A stretch of 14,670 nucleotides of DNA from Caldithrix sp. (GTDB lineage Bacteria; KSB1; UBA2214; DYKH01): positions 25,644-40,313 of the forward strand of contig DYKH01000041.1 in assembly GCA_020722685.1 (NCBI GenBank). The letters are read 5' to 3'. The translations under genes and the position numbers were made by a program. Below are positions 1-5,390 of the stretch, piece by piece (the stretch's first letter is position 1; every line of letters begins with the position of its first letter). The notes below the pieces were generated by a model, which did not search any database, had not been told where the DNA came from, and was given only the letters and a program-made list of their open reading frames with translations.

Positions 1-304
1 CCTCGGCATCGACGAACTTCCAGATTTCGTACAACTGCACCAGCCAGTCGAATAGCTTGGCGTTCTGCACAATAGGCACGTTGCGCTGAAACGTCTGAAA
101 GAAATGGTGATGCGTGTTCACCAGACCCGGAATGACCAGCTTGCCGCGACAGTCGATGACTTGATGCGGTACAACGACCTGCAACTTGCTTCCAATTTGA
201 CTGACCAGATTCCCCGAAATGTGTATATCGAGGCCAACGAGCTCGCTTCGTTGAGCATCGTTGGTGACGATATACATGCAGTTCTCAAGTAGTATCTCCG
301 CCAT
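1..304 (-). CDS. Amidohydrolase, 8-oxoguanine deaminase-like (N-terminal part, cut by window edge)
   Basis: The reverse strand is open from the left edge to an ATG at 304 (another in-frame ATG lies at 310), giving about 101 residues. The segment reads as the N-terminus of a metal-dependent amidohydrolase: a small beta-sandwich part, then PGLVNTHHHFFQT at residues 59-71, whose H65 and H67 are the HxH metal ligands. The following residues (NAKLFDWLVQLYEIW) match the pattern I know from 8-oxoguanine deaminase and the related hydroxyatrazine-type aminohydrolases, which hydrolytically deaminate purine or triazine rings in the cytoplasm. The 304 start is preferred because an AGGATGGG purine tract lies just upstream of it. 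The catalytic C-terminal two thirds lie outside the window, so substrate specificity cannot be judged. The family call is firm; the substrate call is tentative. Confidence 0.82.
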   Translation of the reverse strand, partial: MAEILLENCMYIVTNDAQRSELVGLDIHISGNLVSQIGSKLQVVVPHQVIDCRGKLVIPGLVNTHHHFFQTFQRNVPIVQNAKLFDWLVQLYEIWKFVDAE

Positions 305-343
305 ACCCATCCTATCGCTTCAATTGGCCCCCGGCTTCAGGTA

Positions 344-375
344 GACCCCAGTCCTTTCACAAAAGGACTGGGGTC
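344..375. repeat. Perfect 14-bp inverted repeat (hairpin) with 4-nt loop
   Basis: GACCCCAGTCCTTT (344-357) is followed by the loop CACA and by its exact reverse complement (362-375). There is no T-run on either side, so it does not look like a standard intrinsic terminator. It lies 40 bp upstream of the amidohydrolase start and directly beside the dispersed repeat at 383-470. It could be a REP/MITE-like element or a structured leader; the sequence does not decide between these. Confidence 0.8.
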
Positions 376-382
376 AATTGAT

Positions 383-470
383 CGTAACCGATCACAGGAT
401 GCGGTCACCCCTGCGTGTGCAAGGGTCTCCTTCTACCGTGTAATGGAAAGGAGATTCCTGCATCCGCAGG
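383..470. repeat. Dispersed ~88-bp structured repeat, copy 1
   Basis: This non-coding segment is repeated at 7484-7570 with one indel and a handful of substitutions, mostly in the middle; the first 27 bases and the last ~33 bases are essentially identical. It holds two hairpin-forming parts: ACCC-C-TGC/GCA-A-GGGT around a GTGT loop (one mismatch here, while copy 2 has a perfect CCCCGC/GCGGGG stem), and CCTGC-ATCC-GCAGG at the 3' end. GGATGC near the 5' end can also pair with GCATCC at the 3' end. The style (ATTCCTGC...GCAGG followed by GATGAC) resembles REP/dRS3-type intergenic repeats found in many bacteria. It sits between two genes that both read leftward. Confidence 0.85.
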
Positions 471-515
471 GATGACAACACTGGCAGGACACCCCGTGAT
501 GGGTTATAATTGATC

Positions 516-1070
516 TCATCGCTTATATTTGCCCATCAGTTGTCCCTCTGCTAGAATGTGCCCATCCATAGCTTTGAGAAGATCCTTCTTGCTCGCGCCC
601 GGCGGCATATCCAAAGCCGCATCGAGCGCATAGATTTTGAAAAAGTAACGATGGGGCGAACCCGCAGGAGGACAAGGTCCGCCATAGCCAATGCGCCGAA
701 AATCATTGCTTCCCTGCCTGCTTCCATCGGCCAAGATTTTGTCCTTCGGCACGCCCTCCGGCAAAGCGGTCGCGTTCGGAGGGATGTTAAAAATAACCCA
801 GTGAACCCAAGTTCCCACCGGTGCATCCGGATCATCGCAGATGAGTGCCATGCTCTTGCATCCTGCAGGAGCGGCGCTCCACGAAAGCGCCGGCGAAAGG
901 TCCTTACCGTCACAGGTGTGGACTCGAGGAATCATCTCCCCCTCCGCAAAGGCTGAGCTTTTTAAAGAAATCTGCATAGGCTTACCCTCCGATTTTAGCA
1001 TAACATTGGTTTGCACTTGTAACCCAATCATCCCGACAAGAAAACTTGAGAGAAGAAATTGAACCGTCAT
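516..1070 (-). CDS. YbhB/YbcL family Raf kinase inhibitor-like (PEBP) protein, probably exported
   Basis: A 184-residue member of the phosphatidylethanolamine-binding protein family. Visible hallmarks are DDPDAP (residues 79-84) followed by WVHWVIFNIP (88-97), the GGPCPP-x4-HRYFFKIYALD block (130-150) that forms the ligand pocket, and the MDGHILAEGQLMGKY C-terminus. The first ~20 residues are hydrophobic (FLLSSFLVGMIGL), which suggests a signal peptide or anchor, although the n-region lacks a positive charge. The ATG at 1070 is chosen because AAAGGAGGA lies 8 nt upstream; the frame stays open to 1310 but that extension carries no family similarity and no comparable ribosome site. Bacterial members have no settled function. 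The gene is divergent from porX across 281 bp. Confidence 0.9.
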   Translation of the reverse strand: MTVQFLLSSFLVGMIGLQVQTNVMLKSEGKPMQISLKSSAFAEGEMIPRVHTCDGKDLSPALSWSAAPAGCKSMALICDDPDAPVGTWVHWVIFNIPPNATALPEGVPKDKILADGSRQGSNDFRRIGYGGPCPPAGSPHRYFFKIYALDAALDMPPGASKKDLLKAMDGHILAEGQLMGKYKR

Positions 1071-1295
1071 CGCGATTCCTCCTTTCTCGTAATAATCGGT
1101 CGTTTTGGAAAACAGCCGCTGCCTCTGATTTCGTCCATCGATTGTGTCATACCTTGGCCTATCTCGCCGGCGAGTCGGGTGAGCAATTGACCTGCCCGGC
1201 CTTCCGGCATGGAAATATAAAGAATTTTCAAAACCCGAAGCAATCAAAAAGTCGGCACAGGGGCAATGGGAGCCGGTAGTCGGCATATAAAAGGA

Positions 1296-1324
1296 TTGAC
1301 TCCATAGCAAAAAATTAGTATTTT
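1296..1324 (+). promoter_or_regulatory. Likely sigma70-type promoter of porX-tsaE
   Basis: TTGACT (1296-1301) and TATTTT (1319-1324) are separated by exactly 17 bp, 28 bp before the porX start. This is the best promoter-like match in the 281-bp divergent intergenic region. It was judged by eye only; if the host belongs to Bacteroidota proper, its primary sigma factor would use a different consensus. Confidence 0.5.
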
Positions 1325-1351
1325 TGCCCGCTTTTAAATACCGGAGGATAT

Positions 1352-2914
1352 TTGGCTGGAGATAAAGGAAACATACTCTGGGTAGACGACGAGATTGATT
1401 TGCTGCGCCCGCACATTCTTTTTCTTGAGGAGCGCGGCTACGCGGTCACGCCGGCGACCAACGCGGAAGATGCCATCGAGCTGGTTCACCATCACGATTT
1501 TGATCTGGTCCTGCTCGACGAAATGTTGAACGGCATAGACGGGCTTACTGCACTCAGCGAGCTAAAGGACATCAATCCCGGCCTGCCGGTCATCATGGTC
1601 ACCAAGAGCGAAGAGGAATCGCTGATGGAAGAGGCGATTGGTGGCAAGATCGACGATTATTTGACCAAGCCGGTCAATCCGAGCCAAATCCTTTTGGTCT
1701 GCAAAAAGATATTGGAAAGCAAAAAGATCGCCGGCCAGCGCATTTCCCGCGATTATGCGTCCGAGTTCAATCAGATCGCCGTCCGCTTGATGGGCCCCAT
1801 GCAATGGCAGGATTGGATCGACATTCACCTCAAGCTGTCAGAGTGGGACGTTGAGCTGGATCAGCATCCGGACCTCGGCCTCAAACAAACCTTGTATGAT
1901 CAGAAACGGGACTGCAACTCCGAGTTTGCCAAGTACATTGAGAGCAATTATCCCTCTTGGCTGGACAACCAGAGCCGGCCTCCGCTGTCAATAGACGTTG
2001 TGCCCAAGTATGTACTGCCGCATGTTTCCAATGGCGTGCGCACAGTTCTGCTGGTTATCGATAACCTGCGGCTCGACCAGTGGCTCGCGGTGGAACCGTT
2101 GCTGCGCAGCTATTTTAGAATCGACCGTGATTATTATTACTCGATTCTGCCGACGGCCACACCTTATGCCCGCAACGCCATTTTTAGCGGCATGTTTCCC
2201 AGCCAGATTGAAGAAGAAATTCCCAGTCTGTGGCAGGAGGGCAATGAGAATGACGACCTAAGCCGCAATCGCCATGAGCATCAGCTGCTGGACGAGCAAT
2301 TGCGAAGATTACAGATCGAGCTCAAGCCCGGCTCAAAATACGCCAAAATTCTCGACATTCAGGAAGGACGCAGCGTGGCGAGGAAAATCCGCGAATACGC
2401 CAGCGCACCCTTGTCGGCCATCGTCATCAATTTTGTCGATGCCTTGGCGCACACGCGCAGCTCCTCCAATTTGATCAAAGAGATGATTCCCAACGAGGCG
2501 GCCTTTCGCTCCATGACCCGGTCCTGGTTCGAGCATTCACACATCTTTCTGGCATTGCGTGAGTTGGCCGAATTCGGCAACACTGTGATCATCACTTCCG
2601 ACCACGGCAGCATCCGCGGACTGCGGGGCGCAAAAGTCATCGGCGACCGCGAGACCTCCACCAGCTTGCGCTACAAATACGGGCGAAACTTGAAGGCTAA
2701 TCCCAAAAACGCGCTGATCATCAAAGAGCCCAAAAGGTACAAGCTGCCGGCGCGCGGCATCAACTCGAACTATTTGATTGCCAAGGAAGATTACTATTTT
2801 GTCTACCCTACCAACTACCATTACTATTTGAATTACTATGCCGACAGTTTTCAGCACGGTGGCATTTCCTTGGAAGAGATGGTTCTACCCATCGTGACCC
2901 TTGAGCCAAAGTGA
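1352..2914 (+). CDS. porX: PorX-type bifunctional response regulator / PglZ alkaline-phosphatase-family protein
   Basis: 520 residues, the usual PorX length. Residues 6-125 form a CheY-like receiver: acidic pair D12-D13, phosphoacceptor D56 in VLLDE, T84 and K106 of the LTKP motif. An all-helical middle part (about 130-225) leads into a PglZ domain of the alkaline-phosphatase superfamily (about 228-520). Its metal and catalytic positions are recognisable: VIDNLRLDQW (D237), PTATPYARN (T270), FVDALAHTR (D363, H367), TSDHGS (D417, H418) and QHGG (H502). In Porphyromonas PorX is the response regulator of type IX secretion and its PglZ domain acts on nucleotide substrates; whether this host has type IX secretion is not visible here. 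The start is TTG: GGAGGA lies 3-4 nt upstream and no better start precedes MAGDKGNILWVDDE. First gene after the promoter at 1296; tsaE follows in the same frame. Confidence 0.93.
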   Translation: MAGDKGNILWVDDEIDLLRPHILFLEERGYAVTPATNAEDAIELVHHHDFDLVLLDEMLNGIDGLTALSELKDINPGLPVIMVTKSEEESLMEEAIGGKIDDYLTKPVNPSQILLVCKKILESKKIAGQRISRDYASEFNQIAVRLMGPMQWQDWIDIHLKLSEWDVELDQHPDLGLKQTLYDQKRDCNSEFAKYIESNYPSWLDNQSRPPLSIDVVPKYVLPHVSNGVRTVLLVIDNLRLDQWLAVEPLLRSYFRIDRDYYYSILPTATPYARNAIFSGMFPSQIEEEIPSLWQEGNENDDLSRNRHEHQLLDEQLRRLQIELKPGSKYAKILDIQEGRSVARKIREYASAPLSAIVINFVDALAHTRSSSNLIKEMIPNEAAFRSMTRSWFEHSHIFLALRELAEFGNTVIITSDHGSIRGLRGAKVIGDRETSTSLRYKYGRNLKANPKNALIIKEPKRYKLPARGINSNYLIAKEDYYFVYPTNYHYYLNYYADSFQHGGISLEEMVLPIVTLEPK

Positions 2915-2926
2915 GGAATAATCTCT

Positions 2927-3439
2927 ATCGACCGCAGTGCCACGCAACAAAACAATCCAACCGATAGCGACAAGTCTCCTTCAGAAACGCCGGTAGCTCT
3001 CGTCAGTGAAAGCGAAAGGGAGACTTTTGAGTTCGGAAGAGCCTTTTCTGCCCAGCTTCAGGCGGGAACAGTGGTAGGGTTGTTCGGCAATTTGGGCAGC
3101 GGCAAGACGACCTGCATCAAAGGCATCTGCGCCGGCTTGGGCGTGGAAGAAGAAGTCACCAGTCCAACGTTCACTTTGATCAACGAATATCACGGCCGTT
3201 TGCCGGTATTCCATTTCGACTTTTACCGGATTGGTTCCGTCCAGGAACTGAGAGAATTGGGGCTGGATGAATACTTTTACGGTGACGGCGTTTGTTTGAT
3301 CGAGTGGCCGGAGATTGTGAGCGACATGCTGCCGAAGTATCATTTTGAGATTCATCTTTCGTTGAGGTTTGAACCCAGTTGGGAACATCGGCGCGAGATT
3401 ACGGTAATTCAATTACAGCCATCGAGTAATCACCAGTAA
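2927..3439 (+). CDS. tsaE: tRNA threonylcarbamoyladenosine biosynthesis ATPase TsaE (start codon unresolved)
   Basis: TsaE is the ATPase of the bacterial t6A37 machinery and works with TsaB and TsaD. Motifs: Walker A GNLGSGKTT, SPTFTLINEY, HFDFYRI, and LIEWPE before the C-terminal strand. The first ordinary start codon in frame is GTG at 3071, but it begins only 5 residues before the P-loop and omits the family's conserved first strand and helix. That part is encoded just upstream in the same frame (VSESERETFEFGRAFSAQLQAG, about 2996-3067). Between the porX stop (2912-2914) and 3071 there is no in-frame ATG, GTG or TTG. I place the start at the ATC at 2927, about 9 nt after TGAGGA, as the most plausible non-canonical start; GTG 3071 would give a 122-residue product. 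Identity as TsaE is secure; the 5' end is not. Confidence 0.85.
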   Translation: MDRSATQQNNPTDSDKSPSETPVALVSESERETFEFGRAFSAQLQAGTVVGLFGNLGSGKTTCIKGICAGLGVEEEVTSPTFTLINEYHGRLPVFHFDFYRIGSVQELRELGLDEYFYGDGVCLIEWPEIVSDMLPKYHFEIHLSLRFEPSWEHRREITVIQLQPSSNHQ

Positions 3440-3621
3440 GCGAGGAAATTCGAACTCTCTATGATCGAGCCACATCATCCGTCTTTTCAATTTAAGAGAG
3501 CGGGCAAGACAAGGCAGCTAATTGCTACCTCCGTTTTAGCCGGAAATCTACAGGTTGGCCGCCACATTGCGCACCCCACACCACGATACACCCAAACCAC
3601 ATCCAAAAGAGAGTGCGCGCT

Positions 3622-3906
3622 ATGGTGAAAGTATCTGTAGAATGAGATGCGGCGAAAGCCCGGACCAATCTCAAGAAGCACGGAGTTAGTTTTGAGGAGG
3701 CCAGCACCGCTTTTAATGATCCGTTGTTCATCACGTTTCTGGATGTGGAACACTCGCTCGACGAAGAGCGATAGATCACACTGGGCCTGTCCCAAAGAAA
3801 CCGGTTGCTATTGGTAGCCCATCCGGACCGTGAGGAAGCCATTCGCATTATCAGCGCCGGAAAGGCCACAAAGAATGAACGCAAATTTTATGAAGAAGCC
3901 CCATGA
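3622..3906 (+). pseudogene. brnT: brnT-like toxin pseudogene with two in-frame stop codons
   Basis: Read from the ATG at 3622, this frame gives a recognisable BrnT-family ribonuclease toxin: DAAKARTNLKKHGVSFEEA, then a TAFNDPLFITFLDVEHS segment, EER-stop-ITLG, LLLVAHPDREEAIRIISA, and KATKNERKFYEEAP before the terminal TGA at 3904-3906. It is broken by TGA at 3643-3645 (where the family has the Trp of EWD) and TAG at 3772-3774 (between EER and ITLG, where Trp, Tyr or Phe is usual). No restart could give a full protein. Its last 17 nt overlap the antitoxin start, the normal arrangement of brnT with its partner. The 182 bp between tsaE and this remnant show no other gene. Confidence 0.85.
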
Positions 3907-4114
3907 TGATTACGAGTTGCGAGAGGAATACGACCTCTCGCAACTACCTATTATGCCCAAAGGGAGATATGCCGAAGATCGGCGTGCAGGCAGCAATCTC
4001 ATCGTGTTGGAACCAGAATTAGCACGGGCCTTTCCCACCGATGAGGCTGTCAACAAGGCGTTGCGACTTGTCTTGCAAGCAGCGCAGATTCCGGAGAAAG
4101 CGGGTGTATCGTAA
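3890..4114 (+). CDS. BrnT-partner antitoxin-like protein, intact
   Basis: 74 residues beginning MKKPHDDYELREEYD and containing GRYAEDRRAGSNLIVLEPELARAFP followed by a helix (DEAVNKALRLVLQAA). I recognise this pattern from small proteins encoded directly downstream of BrnT toxins, which neutralise the toxin and autoregulate the operon through an RHH-like C-terminal half. The start at 3890 matches the typical beginning of these proteins and overlaps the toxin remnant; the ATG at 3875 adds five residues and has a somewhat better purine tract upstream. The frame is undamaged even though its toxin has two stops. A perfect 12-bp inverted repeat lies inside the coding sequence, in codons 9-19. Confidence 0.72.
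   Translation: MKKPHDDYELREEYDLSQLPIMPKGRYAEDRRAGSNLIVLEPELARAFPTDEAVNKALRLVLQAAQIPEKAGVS
3915..3945. repeat. Perfect 12-bp inverted repeat with 7-nt spacer inside the antitoxin gene
   Basis: AGTTGCGAGAGG (3915-3926) and CCTCTCGCAACT (3934-3945) are exact reverse complements separated by AATACGA. The repeat sits 25 nt after the chosen antitoxin start. It would make a strong mRNA hairpin early in the reading frame and, as DNA, a dyad of operator size. It is not explained by amino-acid repetition (the encoded stretch is YELREEYDLSQLP). Confidence 0.85.
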
Positions 4115-4503
4115 AGAAAAAGGCGGCTACCATCAGGCCGGGCAACTGAGCTTGCCGGCATGCCACGCGTCGAATTTCCATTGAATTTGGGACGCTATCA
4201 GGTTTTTCCATTTCGGACTGAATTGAGCGATTTGGAAAGCCAACATGCCTAATCATATTGCCTATAAATAGTAGGCTGGACGGTAAGACTGGTTTTTTAC
4301 CTTGTACCTGCTTTGATCAGCGAAAATCTACGTCCAAAAGATCTTCATGATCGAAACAGTTTTTCCGGTGTACTACCATAGGTACTGCCCACCTTTCATC
4401 GGCTGGGGCGAAAAGTCAAATGCAGAGATGCAAAGCACCCATGAAGAAGGTCGGCGCAGGATATGATCAAAACCGAGGGATTAATCAAAACGGATGAGTG
4501 ATG
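4115..4503. other. Non-coding stretch between the two toxin-antitoxin modules
   Basis: 389 bp without a gene I can support. It contains a short bulged stem (CCGG-G-CAA/TTGCCGG, 4138-4158) just after the antitoxin stop, without a T-run, and one half of an imperfect 35-bp direct repeat at 4207-4241. No convincing promoter for the downstream mazE gene was found by eye. A 33-codon reverse-strand stretch at 4317-4415 is open but unrecognised. Confidence 0.6.
4207..4241 (+). repeat. Imperfect 35-bp direct repeat flanking mazEF, left copy
   Basis: The segment from TCCATTTC to GGAAAGCC matches 5104-5138 at 27 of 35 positions without gaps; the identical blocks are TCCATTTC, AATTGAG, GAT, TGGAA and GCC. 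The two copies lie on either side of the mazE-mazF pair. They may be worn target or recombination repeats of an inserted module or members of an intergenic repeat family; the divergence makes either only suggestive. Confidence 0.4.
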
Positions 4504-4740
4504 ATGAGAACAGATATTGCGATTCCGCGCCCCGTTTCCGAGGCAGCGGAGCAACTGGCACAGGAACTTGATATATCCTTGAGCGAGTTGTACACAGCAG
4601 CCCTAACCGCCTATGTGACTACACACCAGAAACACGAACTCACAAAGAGGCTCAACCGAGTGTATGAAACAGAGGCATCTACGCTTGAGCCAATGCTGGT
4701 CAAGCTCCAAGTCGCTTCATTGGGCAGTGAAACGTGGTAA
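4504..4740 (+). CDS. MazE-type antitoxin, intact
   Basis: 78 residues from the ATG at 4504 (MRTDIAIPRP), with ATG 4501 and GTG 4498 as in-frame alternatives directly before it; GGATGAG at 4492-4498 fits the 4504 start. The sequence is a short N-terminal strand, a helix-turn-helix or RHH-like part (AAEQLAQELDISLSELYTAA) and a C-terminal tail ending VKLQVASLGSETW that in this family binds the toxin. Such proteins are encoded immediately before MazF endoribonucleases, as here, where the last 7 nt of the gene overlap the original mazF start. The tail has the expected length and there is no damage. I use the family name only; no allele is implied. Confidence 0.83.
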   Translation: MRTDIAIPRPVSEAAEQLAQELDISLSELYTAALTAYVTTHQKHELTKRLNRVYETEASTLEPMLVKLQVASLGSETW

Positions 4741-5077
4741 TCCATCGTGGCGAAATATGGTGGCCGCCCTGCCGCCGCCGGTGGGATCAGAGCCAGGGTA
4801 TCGCAGACCAGTTCTTGTGGTTCAGTCAAACGACTTTAACAAAAGTCGGATTGCCACTGTTATTGCTGTGGTGGTGACCTCCAACATACGGTTAGCTCAA
4901 GCACCCGGGAACGTGCTGTTGCCGGCCTCGACAACAGGATTGACGCAAGATTCGATTGCGAATGTATCGCAAGTCATCACGATAGACAAAGCTTTTTTGA
5001 CAGAACGGGTTAGCACGTTACCCGTTCATGTTCTTGAGCATGTCGAAGAAGGCTTGCGCTTGGTTTTGTCTCTGTAA
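4734..5077 (+). pseudogene. mazF: mazF-like toxin gene with a one-base deletion near its 5' end
   Basis: Most of the gene is a clear MazF mRNA interferase: VGSEPGYRRPVLVVQSNDF with the catalytic-type arginine, ATVIAVVVTSN with the catalytic-type threonine, then GNVLLPA, NVSQVITIDKAFL and the C-terminal helix to TAA at 5075-5077. The family's start, (M)V-x-x-RGEIWWA, is present in another frame: GTG 4734 gives VVIHRGEIWW up to 4763. Inserting one G after 4763 restores RGEIWWAALPPPVGSEPGYRRP without interruption. As written, the 4734 frame runs into an unrelated sequence and stops, while the toxin frame is open back to a GTG at 4727 that would encode VKRGNPSWRNMVAALPPP, replacing the first strand. 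I therefore call a frameshifted gene; a residual or novel-start product, or a sequencing error, remains possible. Confidence 0.78.
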
Positions 5078-5103
5078 TCAGTGCGGGCGGCCTGAAAAGG
5101 TCC

Positions 5104-5138
5104 TCCATTTCAAATCAAATTGAGTGATGTGGAATGCC
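5104..5138 (+). repeat. Imperfect 35-bp direct repeat flanking mazEF, right copy
   Basis: Partner of 4207-4241, located 27 bp after the mazF stop codon; 27 of 35 positions are identical, ungapped. Confidence 0.4.
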
Positions 5139-5159
5139 GAGGCTTGGCGCGCCCTTCGT

Positions 5160-5369
5160 TCAGGGATCAACCGTCGGTTTTCCGTTCGGCAACGGCTTTG
5201 GAATATTGAATTGCTCCTGAATGACCATCCTAACTGCGAAGAATCTTGCAGCCGCTAAGGCACGCCATTGTGCACTAATTTCACATTCGCGTTTACTAGC
5301 GTCAATTCGCGATGGATATCTATGGTCTCGGCAAATCAGCGTGTTACGCTTTACAGTTGGACTCGACAC
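5160..5369 (-). CDS. Possible small hypothetical protein
   Basis: A 69-residue frame starting at GTG 5369 and ending FNIPKPLPNGKPTVDP before TGA. I do not recognise the family. The composition is protein-like (an amphipathic helix around ALAAARFFAVRMVIQEQF and then a proline-rich tail), but there is no Shine-Dalgarno sequence, an in-frame stop lies just upstream, and it reads against all its neighbours. It could be a fragment of a gene carried in with the toxin-antitoxin island, or chance. Confidence 0.22.
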   Translation of the reverse strand: MSSPTVKRNTLICRDHRYPSRIDASKRECEISAQWRALAAARFFAVRMVIQEQFNIPKPLPNGKPTVDP

Positions 5370-5390
5370 TTCAGAGGTTCATAGACAATC

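Larger units (their letters stand above)
5078..5390. other. Largely non-coding stretch between mazF and tsaB
   Basis: 313 bp with the right copy of the imperfect 35-bp direct repeat (5104-5138) and one weak reverse-strand reading frame (5160-5369). No confident promoter for tsaB is visible; TTGGAC near 5357 and CATAGA are correctly spaced but would place transcription initiation at the start codon. Confidence 0.5.

Noticed and set aside
104..292. 62-codon plus-strand open frame at the left edge
   Set aside because: It lies opposite the clearly recognisable amidohydrolase coding strand (HxH motif) and has no family similarity of its own.
383..470. CRISPR array or tRNA-like structure in the repeat region
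   Set aside because: There are only two copies 7 kb apart rather than regularly spaced units, and the hairpins do not form a cloverleaf. No rRNA, tRNA or CRISPR array was recognised anywhere in the window.
1071..1310. 80-residue N-terminal extension of the PEBP-like protein
   Set aside because: The extension has no recognisable domain or ribosome site, whereas AGGAGG sits at ideal distance before the ATG at 1070, which also starts a signal-peptide-like sequence.
3487..3884. Two overlapping reverse-strand frames over the brnT remnant
   Set aside because: They are antisense to a recognisable BrnT sequence and show no recognisable protein pattern.
4317..4415. 33-codon reverse-strand stretch ending CFDHEDLLDVDFR
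   Set aside because: It looks somewhat protein-like but is bounded by stops on both sides, has no ribosome site and matches nothing I recognise. It could be a gene scar; the evidence is too thin for a feature.
4664..4726. Upstream extension of the mazF frame to an ATG at 4664
   Set aside because: It would encode a sequence lying wholly within mazE in another frame and unlike any MazF N-terminus.
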